A DNA stretch of 64,000 nucleotides from Aquabacterium sp. CECT 9606 (GCF_918741295.1 NZ_CAKKNB010000004.1:434001-498000); one strand, 5' to 3'. Positions 52,101-60,271 are shown, counted from the first letter of the stretch. Notes: generated by a model from the letters alone, not told the origin. Program-made: numbers and translations.

Positions 52101-54785
52101 TCCGACATTGCCGGCAACCCTGGCCCCTCGGCGGCGTCGGGCTTCCATGTGCTGCGCAGCAACGAGCTGTCACCCGAAGAACTGCGCACGCTGCACACCC
52201 TGGCGCGCCTGCACCTGAACGCCGACGGCCGGCCTTTGGCCCACCACATCAGCGAGTGGATCGAGCGGCACGAACTGGCCCTGGAAGAGCGGACCCACCC
52301 ACCCCAAGTGACCGTGCCAGCCAGCACCGGCCCTGGCGCCTCGGCCAATCCGCCCACGGGCACTTTCCACGAACCCAGTGGCGAGTTCCGCTTCGTGGTC
52401 ACCCCCGGGCAACGGCCCACCCGTCCCTGGATCAACGTGTTGTCCAACCCCGGTTTTGGCGGCCAGGTCTCGGAAGCCGGCGGCTGCTACACCTGGGCGG
52501 TGAACAGCCGCTTGAACCAGGTCACGCCATGGTCCAACGATCCGGTTGGTGATCCGTCCGGCGAATGGTTGCTCCTTCAGGACGAGAAAACGCGCGAGGT
52601 CTGGAACGTGACCCCAGCGGGTTTGGGCGGTGCGCCCGTGAACTACCGGGTCAGGCACGGCCAGGGCGTCACCACGATCGGCCATCAGCTGGGCGATCTG
52701 GAGGTGGAGGTCAGTTGGTGCGTGGATCCGAACCACGCTGTCAAGCAGATCAAGCTGAAGCTGGTCAACCAGGGTAGCAAGCCCTTGAAGCTGCGCGCCA
52801 TCAAGCTGGTGGAGTGGGTGATGGGCGCCAACCGAACCGACCGCCATTCGGTGCGCACCAGCACACTGACGCAAACCTTGCCCGACCCACGTGGCATCGG
52901 GGGCGTGCGGCGCATCACGGCACTCATGGCCACGCAGCGCGAGCAATCGGCCGGCTTTGGCGGCGGCACGGCCTTCCTGGCCATGGTCAGCGAGGTGGAC
53001 GATGCCGGTGTGTCCGAGGATTGGACCTGCGACCGCCGCGAATGCTTCGATGCCCGCGGCCGCCTGGTCGTGCCCGACTACCTGGGACAAAAGCGTGGCG
53101 TTGGCCTGGACCCCTGTGCGGTCTTGTCGGTGCGGCTATCGGTAGACCCCGGCACCGAGCTGGAACAGGTGTTTTTGCTGGGGCACGCCAACAGCCTGGA
53201 CGAGGCCCGCCACCTGGCGGTCACCAGCGCCTTTGTGTCGCCTGGCTTGCGCCTGCAGCAGGTGCGCGAAGACTGGAATCAGCGCCTGGGCGCCACCACC
53301 GTCAAAACCCCGGACCCGCTGTTCGACGCCATGGTCAACCGCTGGCTGCTGTACCAAACCGTGACCTGCCGCCTGTGGTCAAAAGCAGGCTTCTACCAGG
53401 CCGGCGGCGCGTTTGGTTTCCGCGATCAGTTGCAAGATTCGCTGGCCTTGGCGGGCTCTGCCCCCGAGATGCTGCGTCAGCAAATCCTGCTGGGGGCCTC
53501 ACGCCAGTTTCCCGAAGGCGACGTGCAGCACTGGTGGCATGCGCCCACCGGGGCCGGCGTGCGCACCCACTTCTCGGACGACCTGCTTTGGCTGGCCTAT
53601 GCCAGCGTGCATTACGTGAACACCACTGGGGATGCCAGCCTGCTCGATGAACAAGTCCCATTCCTGGAGGGGGCCGCCATACCCGAGGGGGCCGAAGACG
53701 CTTACTACACGCCGGCCATCAGCTCGCAGACCGCGAGCTTGTTTGAACATTGCGCCCGTGCCATCGACCGCAGCTTGAAGGTTGGGGTGCATGGATTGCC
53801 GCTAATGGGCGTGGGCGATTGGAACGACGGCATGAACCGGGTGGGCTCGGAAGGCCGGGGCGAATCCGTCTGGCTGGCCTGGTTCCTGTGCCGCATCGTG
53901 ACCGACTTCGCCCCGATGGCCAAAGCGCAGGGCGAGACCGCCCGTGCCCGGCGTTGGGAAGAGGCGATGGCCGGCTGGAAAAGCGCCTTGCAAGAGCATG
54001 CATGGGATGGCCAGTGGTACCGGCGCGCCTTTTTTGACGACGGGCAGGCCCTGGGTGCCAGCGCCAACGCCGAGTGCCGCATCGACTTGATCGCGCAGGC
54101 CTGGGCCTTGCTGTCGCAGGCCGCCGCCCCGGCCTACCAGCGCATGGCCATGTCGGCGGTTGAAACCCACCTGGTCGATCACCAGGCGGGTCTGATCAAG
54201 CTGCTTGACCCACCTTTGGCACACGCCGAACCCAGCGCAGGCTACATCCAGGCCTACCCACCTGGCGTCCGCGAAAACGGCGGACAGTACTCGCACGCCG
54301 GCGTGTGGGCGCTCATGGCCCAAGCTCAGCGTGGGGACGGCGATGCGGCCTACCGCTACTTCACATACCTGAGCCCGGCCCACCGCACCGCCCATCCTGT
54401 GCGGGGCCCGGCGTATGGCATCGAACCTTATGTGATGGCAGGCGACGTCTACACGCAGCCGCCTTATGTGGGACGTGGCGGCTGGAGCTGGTACACCGGC
54501 GCTGCCGCCTGGCTGTACCGTGCGGCCACAGAGTCCATCTTTGGTCTTCAGGAAAGCGATGGCGCCTTGAGCTTCAAGCCCTGCTTGCCCTCTCATTGGC
54601 CGCATGCCGACATGACGGTACGCCGAGGTGGCCACACACTCCATTTCAAGCTGTGCCGGCCTGGCGCGTCAGAGCAGATGGCCCAGGCCACCAGCCAAGG
54701 CGCGATCGTGCTGAAACCCGGTGATACGGTGTGCTGGGATGGGCTGGCCGCGGAGGCCTGGTTCGTGATTCCCCTGGACGACTGA
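46200..54785 (+). CDS. ndvB: Cyclic beta-1,2-glucan synthase (NdvB/ChvB type)
   Basis: Giant inner-membrane protein of 2861 residues that would make cyclic beta-1,2-glucan from UDP-glucose for the periplasm. Two hydrophobic pairs lie near residues 405-465 and 825-1000. The family-84-type glycosyltransferase sits between, with DSDTQLPPGRLRELVG near 640 and an RxxRW-like HRWIRGDWQLL near 787. A glycoamylase-like domain (GTHAGLRSWSGSMFEYLMPS) is near 1335. Beta-sandwich domains and a C-terminal GH94 phosphorylase-like domain follow, with the catalytic GVGDWNDGMN near 2537. The length matches NdvB. The start ATG 46200 has no strong ribosome site and may be coupled to the small upstream gene. Confidence 0.93.
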   Translation: MARSPLLLLVPEASAEVCDILSSSRGPMAPPNRSEIFGVSRFADHGRSLAATHRARNAALRSTAFFPRLRDNIRVLREAHHYISTQAVTGHDVSPAAEWLLDNFHLIEAQLKEIRDGLPHRYFRDLPVLIDEPLAGLPRVYGVAWAFVAHNDSAFDEDLLTHFLRAYQEVRDLTLGELWALPTTLRVVLIENLRRLAENVATSKAAREVANLCCDRIDTYSPHQLDALLALMNARGSGRAFLTQMAQRLQDSQIAGVGHERYHEWLNKTLPDLATVQMQQPVERTANNLSMSNAISALRAIGDANWTDIVGQTSSLMQLMMSAPTFEAERDDTRSQTLHDIEDLARRSGQSELAVAQALLALMNRAQASSMPSDIAGDVAVASHWLQGPGRPQLMSALGLQEHAAMAWRFAWRAGAVPAYLAALIVGTAALVAWVMGQHGPHALGWQGPAGLVGLAVILMVFPASEAVVAMVNRLISESVRPVRFPRLALSDGVPPEHRVMVVIPAMMTDAVSVQALSHQLCLHYLANPEPHAQFALLTDWADADTANLPTDAALLQTAVQALGKLNERFPVDGDAPPRFIVLHRERRFSETEQTWMGWERKRGKLEQLVAALATGQAGAFLNLGSVSNIAANTRYVVTLDSDTQLPPGRLRELVGVAAHPHNRPRLDARGTRVISGHGILQPRIVTPLPAPRDRTRFHWLFAGQLGIDPYSAASSEVYQDVFDEGSFTGKGLLNVQAVHAVLSGRLPEGRVLSHDLLEGSLVRCAGVTDITLIEDAPFHADVAASRLHRWIRGDWQLLSFLIRGGWFSISGINRWKMIDNLRRSLVAPMSFALLILALASGVVSPWAVIALVLVAFAGGPVLGAVAGLAPSRDGIAMAHFYRLAFADLGRAVGAGLWHLAQLLNEAMMAVDAIVRTLYRMLVSQRNLLQWTTAAAAQASTSHALAATVWRHRNVTAGALILGALLFFTSPYPWLALALCLAWALSPLWTWWVSRPSEAVIGDTVAPADRLYLAGVARDTWRLFERCVGPQDQHLPPDNLQTLPYDMVAHRTSPTNIGLYLLSTACARQFGWIGTLEMLDRLEATLASLLSMQRYRGHFLNWYDTETLRPLLPSYVSTVDSGNLSGHLLATAQACLELRHAPLDDQAAKEALQTSLQRVRPMLPLLAELPGHQALMALLAWSDPLGSASHLPEGKQALLADASQELEALQLFAQARPECQSLLWCLADHLNTLRSAWRDQAEHGEDQQRTVARLDELARQFKRMAWEPDYSFLYHRKRHLFHIGYRVAEQQLDASFYDLLASESRLTSLLAIAKGDVPVAHWAALGRPTYAAGTHAGLRSWSGSMFEYLMPSLVLDEPHGSLLHSAGHAAVLEQMAYAQKQRTPWGMSESAYAASDHTLAYQYSPQGVPRLALRRTPQDELVIAPYATVLAAELVPHQAVSNMRRIELLLGRGRYGLIEALDFSPSRQTGIDRVSRVSTFMAHHQGMSIVSLANVLLNGAPRRWGMANAHIEAVTSLLHERVPREISVLHTPPASIVTDGHQRDALGMLRDVTPGVAAVEPTHLLSNGRYSVALRPNGAGWSRWGNAGITRWRDDALRDACGSFMYLRWEQAMAPVSLTQHPAPDPRAHYRSTYHAERVSFEAIWPELETRVTVWVSPEDDIEFRQVEIRNVSDGDIDLEFMSAFDVTLADPRADEAHPAFSNLFVRAEWVAAQQALVFERRPRLVTEKGLSAVHFLADGHAGLITDLRIQTDRLRWLGRNHDVSNPQALFDTPPEPDPSRPDEGMVLNTGLDPVAGLLVRLHIPAQSKACLTLCTAASDNVATLRSVMDKYRQTAHIERASLMSATLAGIKLRDLRLNAETFASIQTLTTALAMVVTRPINLSEEGPATACDRKLLWRFGISGDRPIVLVSAGVPQGLGLVRSLAQALRLWTWGAVVCDLVVVNAEPTSYLMALQRDIGALRERYVSDIAGNPGPSAASGFHVLRSNELSPEELRTLHTLARLHLNADGRPLAHHISEWIERHELALEERTHPPQVTVPASTGPGASANPPTGTFHEPSGEFRFVVTPGQRPTRPWINVLSNPGFGGQVSEAGGCYTWAVNSRLNQVTPWSNDPVGDPSGEWLLLQDEKTREVWNVTPAGLGGAPVNYRVRHGQGVTTIGHQLGDLEVEVSWCVDPNHAVKQIKLKLVNQGSKPLKLRAIKLVEWVMGANRTDRHSVRTSTLTQTLPDPRGIGGVRRITALMATQREQSAGFGGGTAFLAMVSEVDDAGVSEDWTCDRRECFDARGRLVVPDYLGQKRGVGLDPCAVLSVRLSVDPGTELEQVFLLGHANSLDEARHLAVTSAFVSPGLRLQQVREDWNQRLGATTVKTPDPLFDAMVNRWLLYQTVTCRLWSKAGFYQAGGAFGFRDQLQDSLALAGSAPEMLRQQILLGASRQFPEGDVQHWWHAPTGAGVRTHFSDDLLWLAYASVHYVNTTGDASLLDEQVPFLEGAAIPEGAEDAYYTPAISSQTASLFEHCARAIDRSLKVGVHGLPLMGVGDWNDGMNRVGSEGRGESVWLAWFLCRIVTDFAPMAKAQGETARARRWEEAMAGWKSALQEHAWDGQWYRRAFFDDGQALGASANAECRIDLIAQAWALLSQAAAPAYQRMAMSAVETHLVDHQAGLIKLLDPPLAHAEPSAGYIQAYPPGVRENGGQYSHAGVWALMAQAQRGDGDAAYRYFTYLSPAHRTAHPVRGPAYGIEPYVMAGDVYTQPPYVGRGGWSWYTGAAAWLYRAATESIFGLQESDGALSFKPCLPSHWPHADMTVRRGGHTLHFKLCRPGASEQMAQATSQGAIVLKPGDTVCWDGLAAEAWFVIPLDD

Positions 54786-54899
54786 CATGCGGTGATGTCC
54801 TACAAACGCACGCGCCAAACGCCGATGCAGGCGGGCGTCCGCCGACCGTAAATTTGAAGCCATGGCATCACCCCAGCAGACGAAGACGAGGACCGCACC

Positions 54900-55457
54900 A
54901 TGAGCATCGACGCCCCCACGACATCAAATGCCCCAGGCCAACGGCTGGTGCTGGACGAAGCGGCGATCAACGCTGCCAAATCCGGCTTGGACAAAGGGGC
55001 CGTTACTCCGCACGATGCGCCTTGGCGAGAGGACATCATCAAGCTGTTGAACGATGCACTGGCCACTGAACTCGTGTGCGTGCTGCGCTACAAGCGCCAT
55101 CACTTCACCGCCGAGGGAAGGGCCTCGCCCAAGATCGCCGAGGAATTCATGGTGCACGCCAATGAAGAGGCGGCCCATGCCGATCGCTTGGCCACCCGCA
55201 TCTCGCAACTGGGCGGCGAACCCAATTTTTCGCCTGACAGCCTGACCAAGCGCAGCCACGCCGAGTACGACGAGTCGCTGGATCTGTCCGCCATGATCCG
55301 CGCCAATCTGGTCGCCGAGCGCGTGGCCATTGAAACCTACAGCCAGATGATCGACCTGATTGGCGACAAGGATTCGACCACCCGCCGCCTGTTGGAAGAC
55401 ATTCTCAGCGACGAGCAAGAGCACGCGGACGAGCTGAAAGACTGGCTGGAAGAATAA
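54900..55457 (+). CDS. Ferritin-like / bacterioferritin-type protein
   Basis: Four-helix-bundle protein of 185 residues. Putative di-iron ligands are the Glu in ALATELVCVLRYKRHHF, the ExxH in ANEEAAHADR, the Glu in AERVAIETYSQM and the ExxH in DEQEHADELKDWL, which gives the ferritin/rubrerythrin pattern. It is longer at the N-terminus than bacterioferritin by about 35 residues and lacks an obvious haem Met. Likely iron storage or oxidative-stress protection in the cytosol. Single gene with 114 bases upstream. Confidence 0.82.
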   Translation: MSIDAPTTSNAPGQRLVLDEAAINAAKSGLDKGAVTPHDAPWREDIIKLLNDALATELVCVLRYKRHHFTAEGRASPKIAEEFMVHANEEAAHADRLATRISQLGGEPNFSPDSLTKRSHAEYDESLDLSAMIRANLVAERVAIETYSQMIDLIGDKDSTTRRLLEDILSDEQEHADELKDWLEE

Positions 55458-55521
55458 GCCGCTGCCCGGCCCCATTTGGGCCAATCGGGTACAAAGGCGC
55501 ACCTGCGTTACTTTGTGCCCG

Positions 55522-56136
55522 ATGTCCGCTTCTCCTTCCATCCTTGTCCTGGCCGCGCACCCCGATCTGCGTCATTCGCGGGTGAACCGCGCCTTGATGC
55601 AAGCGGGCCAGTCGCTCGCGAACGTCACCGTGCGTGACCTGTATGCCCTCTATCCCGACCATGTGATCGACGCGCCAGTCGAGCAGGCCTTGGCCGCCCA
55701 GGCCGATTTGATCGTCTGGCAACACCCCATCCATTGGTACAGCATGCCGCCCCTGATGAAGCTGTGGCTGGACGAGGTGCTGACGCTGGGTTGGGCTTAT
55801 GGCCAAGGCGGCAACGCTCTGCGTGGCAAGGATTTGTGGCTGGTGGTCACCACCGGTGGCATGCAGGAGGCTTACAGCCCGACAGGCTACAACCGCTACT
55901 TCTTCGACGCCTTCCTGCCGCCCTATGAGCAGACTGCGGCCTTGTGCGGCTTGCGCTTCTTGCCGCCACTGGTCTTGCATGGTGCCCATGCCGTGTCACC
56001 CCAGGCCCTGGACGCGCACGTCGAGGTGTACCGAGACCGCTTGAGCACCTACCCCCAGTGGCCGGAGATGGCCGAGCTGGACAGCTGCCCCTTGTGCGAG
56101 GTGCCCGCCCGCGATCGCCCGACCGAGGACGCCTGA
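55522..56136 (+). CDS. kefF: NAD(P)H-dependent oxidoreductase, KefF-like ancillary protein
   Basis: Flavodoxin-fold quinone reductase of 204 residues. Family strings are LVLAAHPDLRHSRVNRAL (flavin phosphate loop), VWQHPIHWYSMPPLMKLWLD and GWAYGQGG. KefF proteins bind the KefC channel and activate glutathione-gated potassium efflux. kefC follows two bases later, the same order as in E. coli. The ATG at 55522 is preferred over the in-frame TTG at 55513. Confidence 0.9.
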   Translation: MSASPSILVLAAHPDLRHSRVNRALMQAGQSLANVTVRDLYALYPDHVIDAPVEQALAAQADLIVWQHPIHWYSMPPLMKLWLDEVLTLGWAYGQGGNALRGKDLWLVVTTGGMQEAYSPTGYNRYFFDAFLPPYEQTAALCGLRFLPPLVLHGAHAVSPQALDAHVEVYRDRLSTYPQWPEMAELDSCPLCEVPARDRPTEDA

Positions 56137-56138
56137 GC

Positions 56139-57959
56139 ATGGAACACAGCAACTGGTTGCTCAGCACCCTGGTCTACCTGTCGGCCGCGATCATCGCGGT
56201 GCCTTTGGCCAAGAAGCTCGGCCTGGGCTCGATCATCGGCTACCTGGCCGCGGGCATTGCCATCGGGCCCTTCGGTTTGAAATTGGTGGATGACACCGAA
56301 TCCATCCTGCATTTCGCCGAGTTTGGTGTGGTGCTGATGCTGTTCCTGATCGGCCTGGAGCTGGAGCCGCCCCGTTTGTGGGCCTTGCGCCGCCCAATTT
56401 TTGGCTGGGGTAGCCTGCAGTTGCTGGGCTGTGCGCTGGCCTTGGCGGCAGCGGCCATGGCCTTTGGCGTGTCCTGGCAGATCGCGGTGGTGGCCGGTTT
56501 GGGCTTGGCCCTGTCGTCCACCGCCGTGGCCTTGCAGGTGATGAATGAGCGCAACATGCTGCCCACGTCGGCCGGGCAGGCGGGCTTTGCCATCTTGTTG
56601 TTCCAGGACGTGGCGGCCATCCCCATTCTGGCCTTGATCCCTTTGCTGGGACCCAAGGCCGAGGCGGGCGGCAGCCCCTGGCTGGAGGCCTTGCGCGCTT
56701 TGGCCGTCATCGCGGGCATCGTGGTGGTAGGGCGCTTGCTCTTGCGCCACGCCCTGCGCTGGATCGCGCGCAGCCAGTCGCAAGAAATCTTCACCGCCGC
56801 ATCGCTGGCCTTGGTGGTGGGCATTGCCACCTTGATGCAGGCCGTGGGCTTGTCGATGGCGCTGGGCGCCTTTCTGGGTGGCGTGCTGCTGGCGGAGAGC
56901 GAATACAAGCGTGAGCTGGAAACCGATGTGGAGCCTTTCAAGGGTCTGCTGCTGGGCCTGTTCTTCATGGCCGTGGGCATGACCATCGATTTTGGTGCTT
57001 TGTCGCAGCACCTTTGGCTGGTGGCGGCCATCCTGCTCGGCTTCCTGCTGGTCAAGGGCATCGTGCTGTGGGGGCTGGCCAAGCTGGTCAAGGTGCCCGT
57101 GGGTGAGCGGCCCGTGTTCACACTGCTCTTGGCGCAAGGTGGCGAGTTCGCGTTCGTGGTGTTCCAGCAGGCCGCGGGGGCTCAGGTGTTCTCGGCCGAG
57201 GTGTCCTCGTTGTTGATCGGCACCGTGGCCTTGTCGATGCTGGTCACGCCCTTGTTGCTGGTGGGCGTTGACCGCTGGTTGCTGCCCCGCTTTGCGCGGC
57301 TGGCAGCGCCCTCGCCAGAGGCCTCGCTGGCCGAGCGCCAGGAAGCGCCCGTCATCATTGCGGGCTTTGGGAGGTATGGGCAGGTGGTGGGCCGCCTGAT
57401 GTACGCCAACGGTCTGAAGGCCACGGTGCTGGACCACGATGCCGAGCAAGTCGAGGCGCTGCGCCGCTTTGGCTTTCGGGTGCATTACGGTGACGCGACC
57501 CGCCTCGACCTGCTGCGCATGGCCGGTGCCGACTCCGCCAAGGTCCTGGTCGTGGCGATTGACGATGTGGAGCAAAGCCTGAAGCTGGTGGACTTGGCCA
57601 AGGCGCATTTCCCGTACCTGGCCATCGTGGCGCGGGCGCGCAATGTGCAGCACTGGTATGCCTTGCGTGACCGGGGCGTGACCCTGATCGAGCGCGAGAC
57701 GCTGGATTCGGCCCTCATGAGCGGGCGCAGTGTGTTGGAGTTGATGGGGTGGCACCCGCACCATGCACGGCAGATGGCCATGCGTTTCAGGCGCCACTCT
57801 GTGAATCAACTGGCGCAGTTCTGGCCTCACCACAAAGACCAGAAGGCCTTGGTGGCCATGGCCAAACAGGGGCGCCAGCAACTGGAAGAACTGTTCGCCC
57901 AGGAGCGGGAGGCGCCCCAGGGCAACCGCCCTCAGGGCTGGGGCAACGACGAACCTTGA
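56139..57959 (+). CDS. kefC: Glutathione-regulated potassium efflux antiporter KefC
   Basis: CPA2-family K+/H+ antiporter of 606 residues. About twelve membrane helices come first (GYLAAGIAIGPFGLKLV; LFLIGLELEPPRLWALR; the unwound-helix region FLGGVLLAESEYKRELE). A cytosolic RCK/TrkA-N domain follows, with the nucleotide motif IIAGFGRYGQVVGRLMYANG and VHYGDATRLDLLRMAGA. It opens in response to electrophile-glutathione adducts to protect the cell. Its 3' end overlaps topoisomerase IB tail to tail by 28 bases. Confidence 0.93.
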   Translation: MEHSNWLLSTLVYLSAAIIAVPLAKKLGLGSIIGYLAAGIAIGPFGLKLVDDTESILHFAEFGVVLMLFLIGLELEPPRLWALRRPIFGWGSLQLLGCALALAAAAMAFGVSWQIAVVAGLGLALSSTAVALQVMNERNMLPTSAGQAGFAILLFQDVAAIPILALIPLLGPKAEAGGSPWLEALRALAVIAGIVVVGRLLLRHALRWIARSQSQEIFTAASLALVVGIATLMQAVGLSMALGAFLGGVLLAESEYKRELETDVEPFKGLLLGLFFMAVGMTIDFGALSQHLWLVAAILLGFLLVKGIVLWGLAKLVKVPVGERPVFTLLLAQGGEFAFVVFQQAAGAQVFSAEVSSLLIGTVALSMLVTPLLLVGVDRWLLPRFARLAAPSPEASLAERQEAPVIIAGFGRYGQVVGRLMYANGLKATVLDHDAEQVEALRRFGFRVHYGDATRLDLLRMAGADSAKVLVVAIDDVEQSLKLVDLAKAHFPYLAIVARARNVQHWYALRDRGVTLIERETLDSALMSGRSVLELMGWHPHHARQMAMRFRRHSVNQLAQFWPHHKDQKALVAMAKQGRQQLEELFAQEREAPQGNRPQGWGNDEP

Positions 57960-58993
57960 CCCTTGCCAAGAGCCTTGAGAAAGGCCAGCAGGCGGCGCTC
58001 CGAGGGTGTCAGCGCCTGCGCTTGCTGTTTTTGACGTTGAGCCTTCGCTTTCAGCGTCTTGATCGTGTCCTGGCTGGCCGTCAACACGTGCGGGTGCACA
58101 TAGGACTTGCGGCACACCGCCACCGTGTTGCGCAGCAAACCCGAGACTTGCTTCAGAACCTCGTTGGGCGTGGGCTGGGCTGAGCCGTCATCGGCGCAAC
58201 CCTGGCACATCAAGTCAAGGGCATGTGCCGTGGCATGCCAGGTCCGGAAGTCTTTGGCGGTGAAGTCCGCACCGCAAGCGCTGCGCAGGTAATCATTGAC
58301 GTCGCCCGAGCCGATCGTGTGCAGAGTGCCGTCGTCATCCTCGTACCGGAACAAGGCTTGGCCCGGCATGGCTTGGCAGCGCTGAACAATTCGGCTCACC
58401 CGGGCATCTTGCAGCGTCACCTGGTGGGGCACGCCGCTCTTGCCTTTAAAGCGCAACTTCAAGGTGTGGCCTTGCACGGCCGCATGCTTGTTGCGCAAGG
58501 TCGTCAGGCCGAAAGAGCCATTGGCCTTGGCGTACTCCTCGTTGCCCACGCGGACCAAGGTGGTGTCCAGCAAGCGCACGAGCGCGGCCAGCACCGAAGC
58601 CCGCTGTGGCTTGTCGCCCACCCGCAAGGCCAGGTCGTGCGCCATCTGTTCGCGAATGCGAGGCAGGGCCAGGCCGAACTCAACCATGCGCTCGAACTTG
58701 TCGGCATCGCGTGCCATGCGCCAGTCGGGGTGATAGCGGTACTGCTTTCGGCCCCGCGCATCGCGGCCGGTGGCCTGCAGGTGGCCTTGCGGCAAGGGGC
58801 AGATCCACACATCGGCATAGGCCGGGGGGATGGCCAGGCGCTTGATGCGTTCCAGCGCCTTCTGGTCTTTCAGCCAACGGCCGTCCGGCAGGCGGTAGCC
58901 AAAATGCTGGCCGCGACGCACCCGGCGGATGCCGGGCATGTCGCCGCTCACATAAACCAGGCCTGACGGCACGGATTCATGAGGCTTATCCAT
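57932..58993 (-). CDS. DNA topoisomerase IB
   Basis: Poxvirus-type (eukaryote-like) topoisomerase IB of 353 residues. The N-terminal DNA-clamp domain has GYRLPDGRWLKDQKALERIK and IPPAYADVWICP. Catalytic residues are visible in LVRVGNEEYAK (Arg), LRFKGKSG (Lys), DFRTWHATAHAL (Arg and His) and the tyrosine nucleophile in CRKSYVHP near the C-terminus. It relaxes both positive and negative supercoils without ATP. Such genes are scattered in bacteria, probably by old transfer. Its stop lies inside kefC. Confidence 0.93.
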   Translation of the reverse strand: MDKPHESVPSGLVYVSGDMPGIRRVRRGQHFGYRLPDGRWLKDQKALERIKRLAIPPAYADVWICPLPQGHLQATGRDARGRKQYRYHPDWRMARDADKFERMVEFGLALPRIREQMAHDLALRVGDKPQRASVLAALVRLLDTTLVRVGNEEYAKANGSFGLTTLRNKHAAVQGHTLKLRFKGKSGVPHQVTLQDARVSRIVQRCQAMPGQALFRYEDDDGTLHTIGSGDVNDYLRSACGADFTAKDFRTWHATAHALDLMCQGCADDGSAQPTPNEVLKQVSGLLRNTVAVCRKSYVHPHVLTASQDTIKTLKAKAQRQKQQAQALTPSERRLLAFLKALGKGQGSSLPQP

Positions 58994-58997
58994 GCAG

Positions 58998-59738
58998 TCA
59001 GGTTCCGGCGCTGCCCTTCACGGTGGTGGGCAGGTTTTGCGCCGCACTGAGGTGAGCCCTCAGGGTGGGCAAGGTGGACGATGCAAAGTCGCGAACCTCG
59101 CTGTCCTTGGCCTCACGGGTGGCTCTTTCGAACAGGCCAATGTCCGTCTTGTGGTCGTGCAAACCCACCGTCTGAACGAACTGCCGGTCAAACTCAGGGC
59201 CCGTCAACTTGGTCAACCTGTCGATCACCTCCTGCTTGTCTTGCGGCAAGGTGGTGGGCAACACCACGTTGCGTCGCTGGGCCAGCAGTTGGAGCTTCTG
59301 ATTGGCCATGGTGTGGTCACTGACCAGCATCGCGGCATACGACTTGACCGACGAGTCCGAGGCATTGGCCGTGGCCAACTGCGCCAATGCCAACTCGTAC
59401 TGGCCACCAATGGCCGCGTCAGAAAGGAACTTCTTTTCCGCCGTGTTCAATGTCGTGGAAGCCGCGGTTGGCGAGGTGGGCACGCCAGCCGCCGTGGGCT
59501 GCTTGTTCATCTGGTCATTGGGATCCCGCAGCAGGCTGCTGTCCCCCGTGGGGTTGCTGCTGTTGGACGCCGATGCCGCCGATTCATTGGCCGCCACCAT
59601 GGCGCTGTCCTGCAAGGGCGTGTCGGCGGAGTTCGCCGTTCGGGAGGAGACTTCATCCTGCCGATTGCAAGCGCTCAATGCCAAGGTGGCGGACACCGCG
59701 ATGCCTGCCAGACCCAGGATTTGACTTTTCGTTTTCAT
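58998..59738 (-). CDS. DUF4142 lipoprotein
   Basis: Exported protein of 246 residues with a signal peptide ending in a lipobox-like LSAC at Cys about 24. A Ser/Ala/Asn-rich linker follows. The C-terminal four-helix DUF4142 domain contains FLSDAAIGGQYELALAQLAT, YAAMLVSDHTMANQKL and FDRQFVQTVGLHDHKTDIGL, with His residues reminiscent of ferritin-like bundles. Function unknown; such proteins are often stress induced. A GAGGAGAAACC ribosome site precedes the ATG, and the DUF2383 gene lies 35 bases upstream. Confidence 0.88.
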   Translation of the reverse strand: MKTKSQILGLAGIAVSATLALSACNRQDEVSSRTANSADTPLQDSAMVAANESAASASNSSNPTGDSSLLRDPNDQMNKQPTAAGVPTSPTAASTTLNTAEKKFLSDAAIGGQYELALAQLATANASDSSVKSYAAMLVSDHTMANQKLQLLAQRRNVVLPTTLPQDKQEVIDRLTKLTGPEFDRQFVQTVGLHDHKTDIGLFERATREAKDSEVRDFASSTLPTLRAHLSAAQNLPTTVKGSAGT

Positions 59739-59773
59739 GGTTTCTCCTCAGTGGGTAAAGGCTGCAGAAGCTT

Positions 59774-60229
59774 CTACAGAGTGGCCTTGTGTTGGTCGCG
59801 CAGCAACTTGACCTGGTCGTGGTTGCGTTGCACGCCAATGAGTTGGCGCTCGATGACGGCACGCAGTGCGGGCGGCAGGGAGTCTTCCTTCAAGGCTTTG
59901 CGGTAGCGGGCCAGGGCGGTGTCTTCGCCACGCTCGCACTCTTCCAGCACGGCGGCATCGCTGTAGCCGGTCAGTGAGTCGCGCACGGCCACCCAGCCAC
60001 GGTGCAGGGCGCCCGCAACGCTGCCGCTTTGCTCAGGCTTGCCGCCGTACTGCAGCACGAAGGGTTGCAACTCGGCTGCGGCGCGTTGGCATTCGATGGC
60101 GCGCTGAATGAACAGGCTCTTGAGCTCCGAGTTGGTGACGTGCTTGGCGCAGGCGTTGAAGCCTTGCTCACCATCCTTGGAGGTTTCGATGAGGTCGTTG
60201 AGTGTGTCAACAATGCGGTCGTTCGTCAT
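59774..60229 (-). CDS. DUF2383 (PA2169-type) four-helix-bundle protein
   Basis: Protein of 151 residues, starting TNDRIVDTLNDLIETSKDGE, then FIQRAIECQRAAAELQPFV and ECERGEDTALARYRKAL and a His-ending tail. This is the PA2169/DUF2383 family with a ferritin-like four-helix bundle. Function unknown; members are reported in stress and biofilm conditions. An AAGGATG ribosome site lies just upstream. It is divergent from the barrel gene, with 214 bases between them, and is probably co-transcribed with the DUF4142 gene. Confidence 0.85.
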   Translation of the reverse strand: MTNDRIVDTLNDLIETSKDGEQGFNACAKHVTNSELKSLFIQRAIECQRAAAELQPFVLQYGGKPEQSGSVAGALHRGWVAVRDSLTGYSDAAVLEECERGEDTALARYRKALKEDSLPPALRAVIERQLIGVQRNHDQVKLLRDQHKATL

Positions 60230-60271
60230 GGTGTCATCCTTTGATGTGAGGGCGTGTTAACGCGGTTGCGA

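Noticed and set aside
54830..54843. GGCGG-GCGT-CCGCC hairpin after the glucan synthase
   Set aside because: A perfect but short five-base stem with no T run; such hairpins are frequent by chance in GC-rich DNA.
54863..54878. TGGCATCACCCCAGCA before the ferritin-like gene
   Set aside because: GG-N10-GC is present, but the -12 box (CAGC) is far from TTGC and the leader would be very short.
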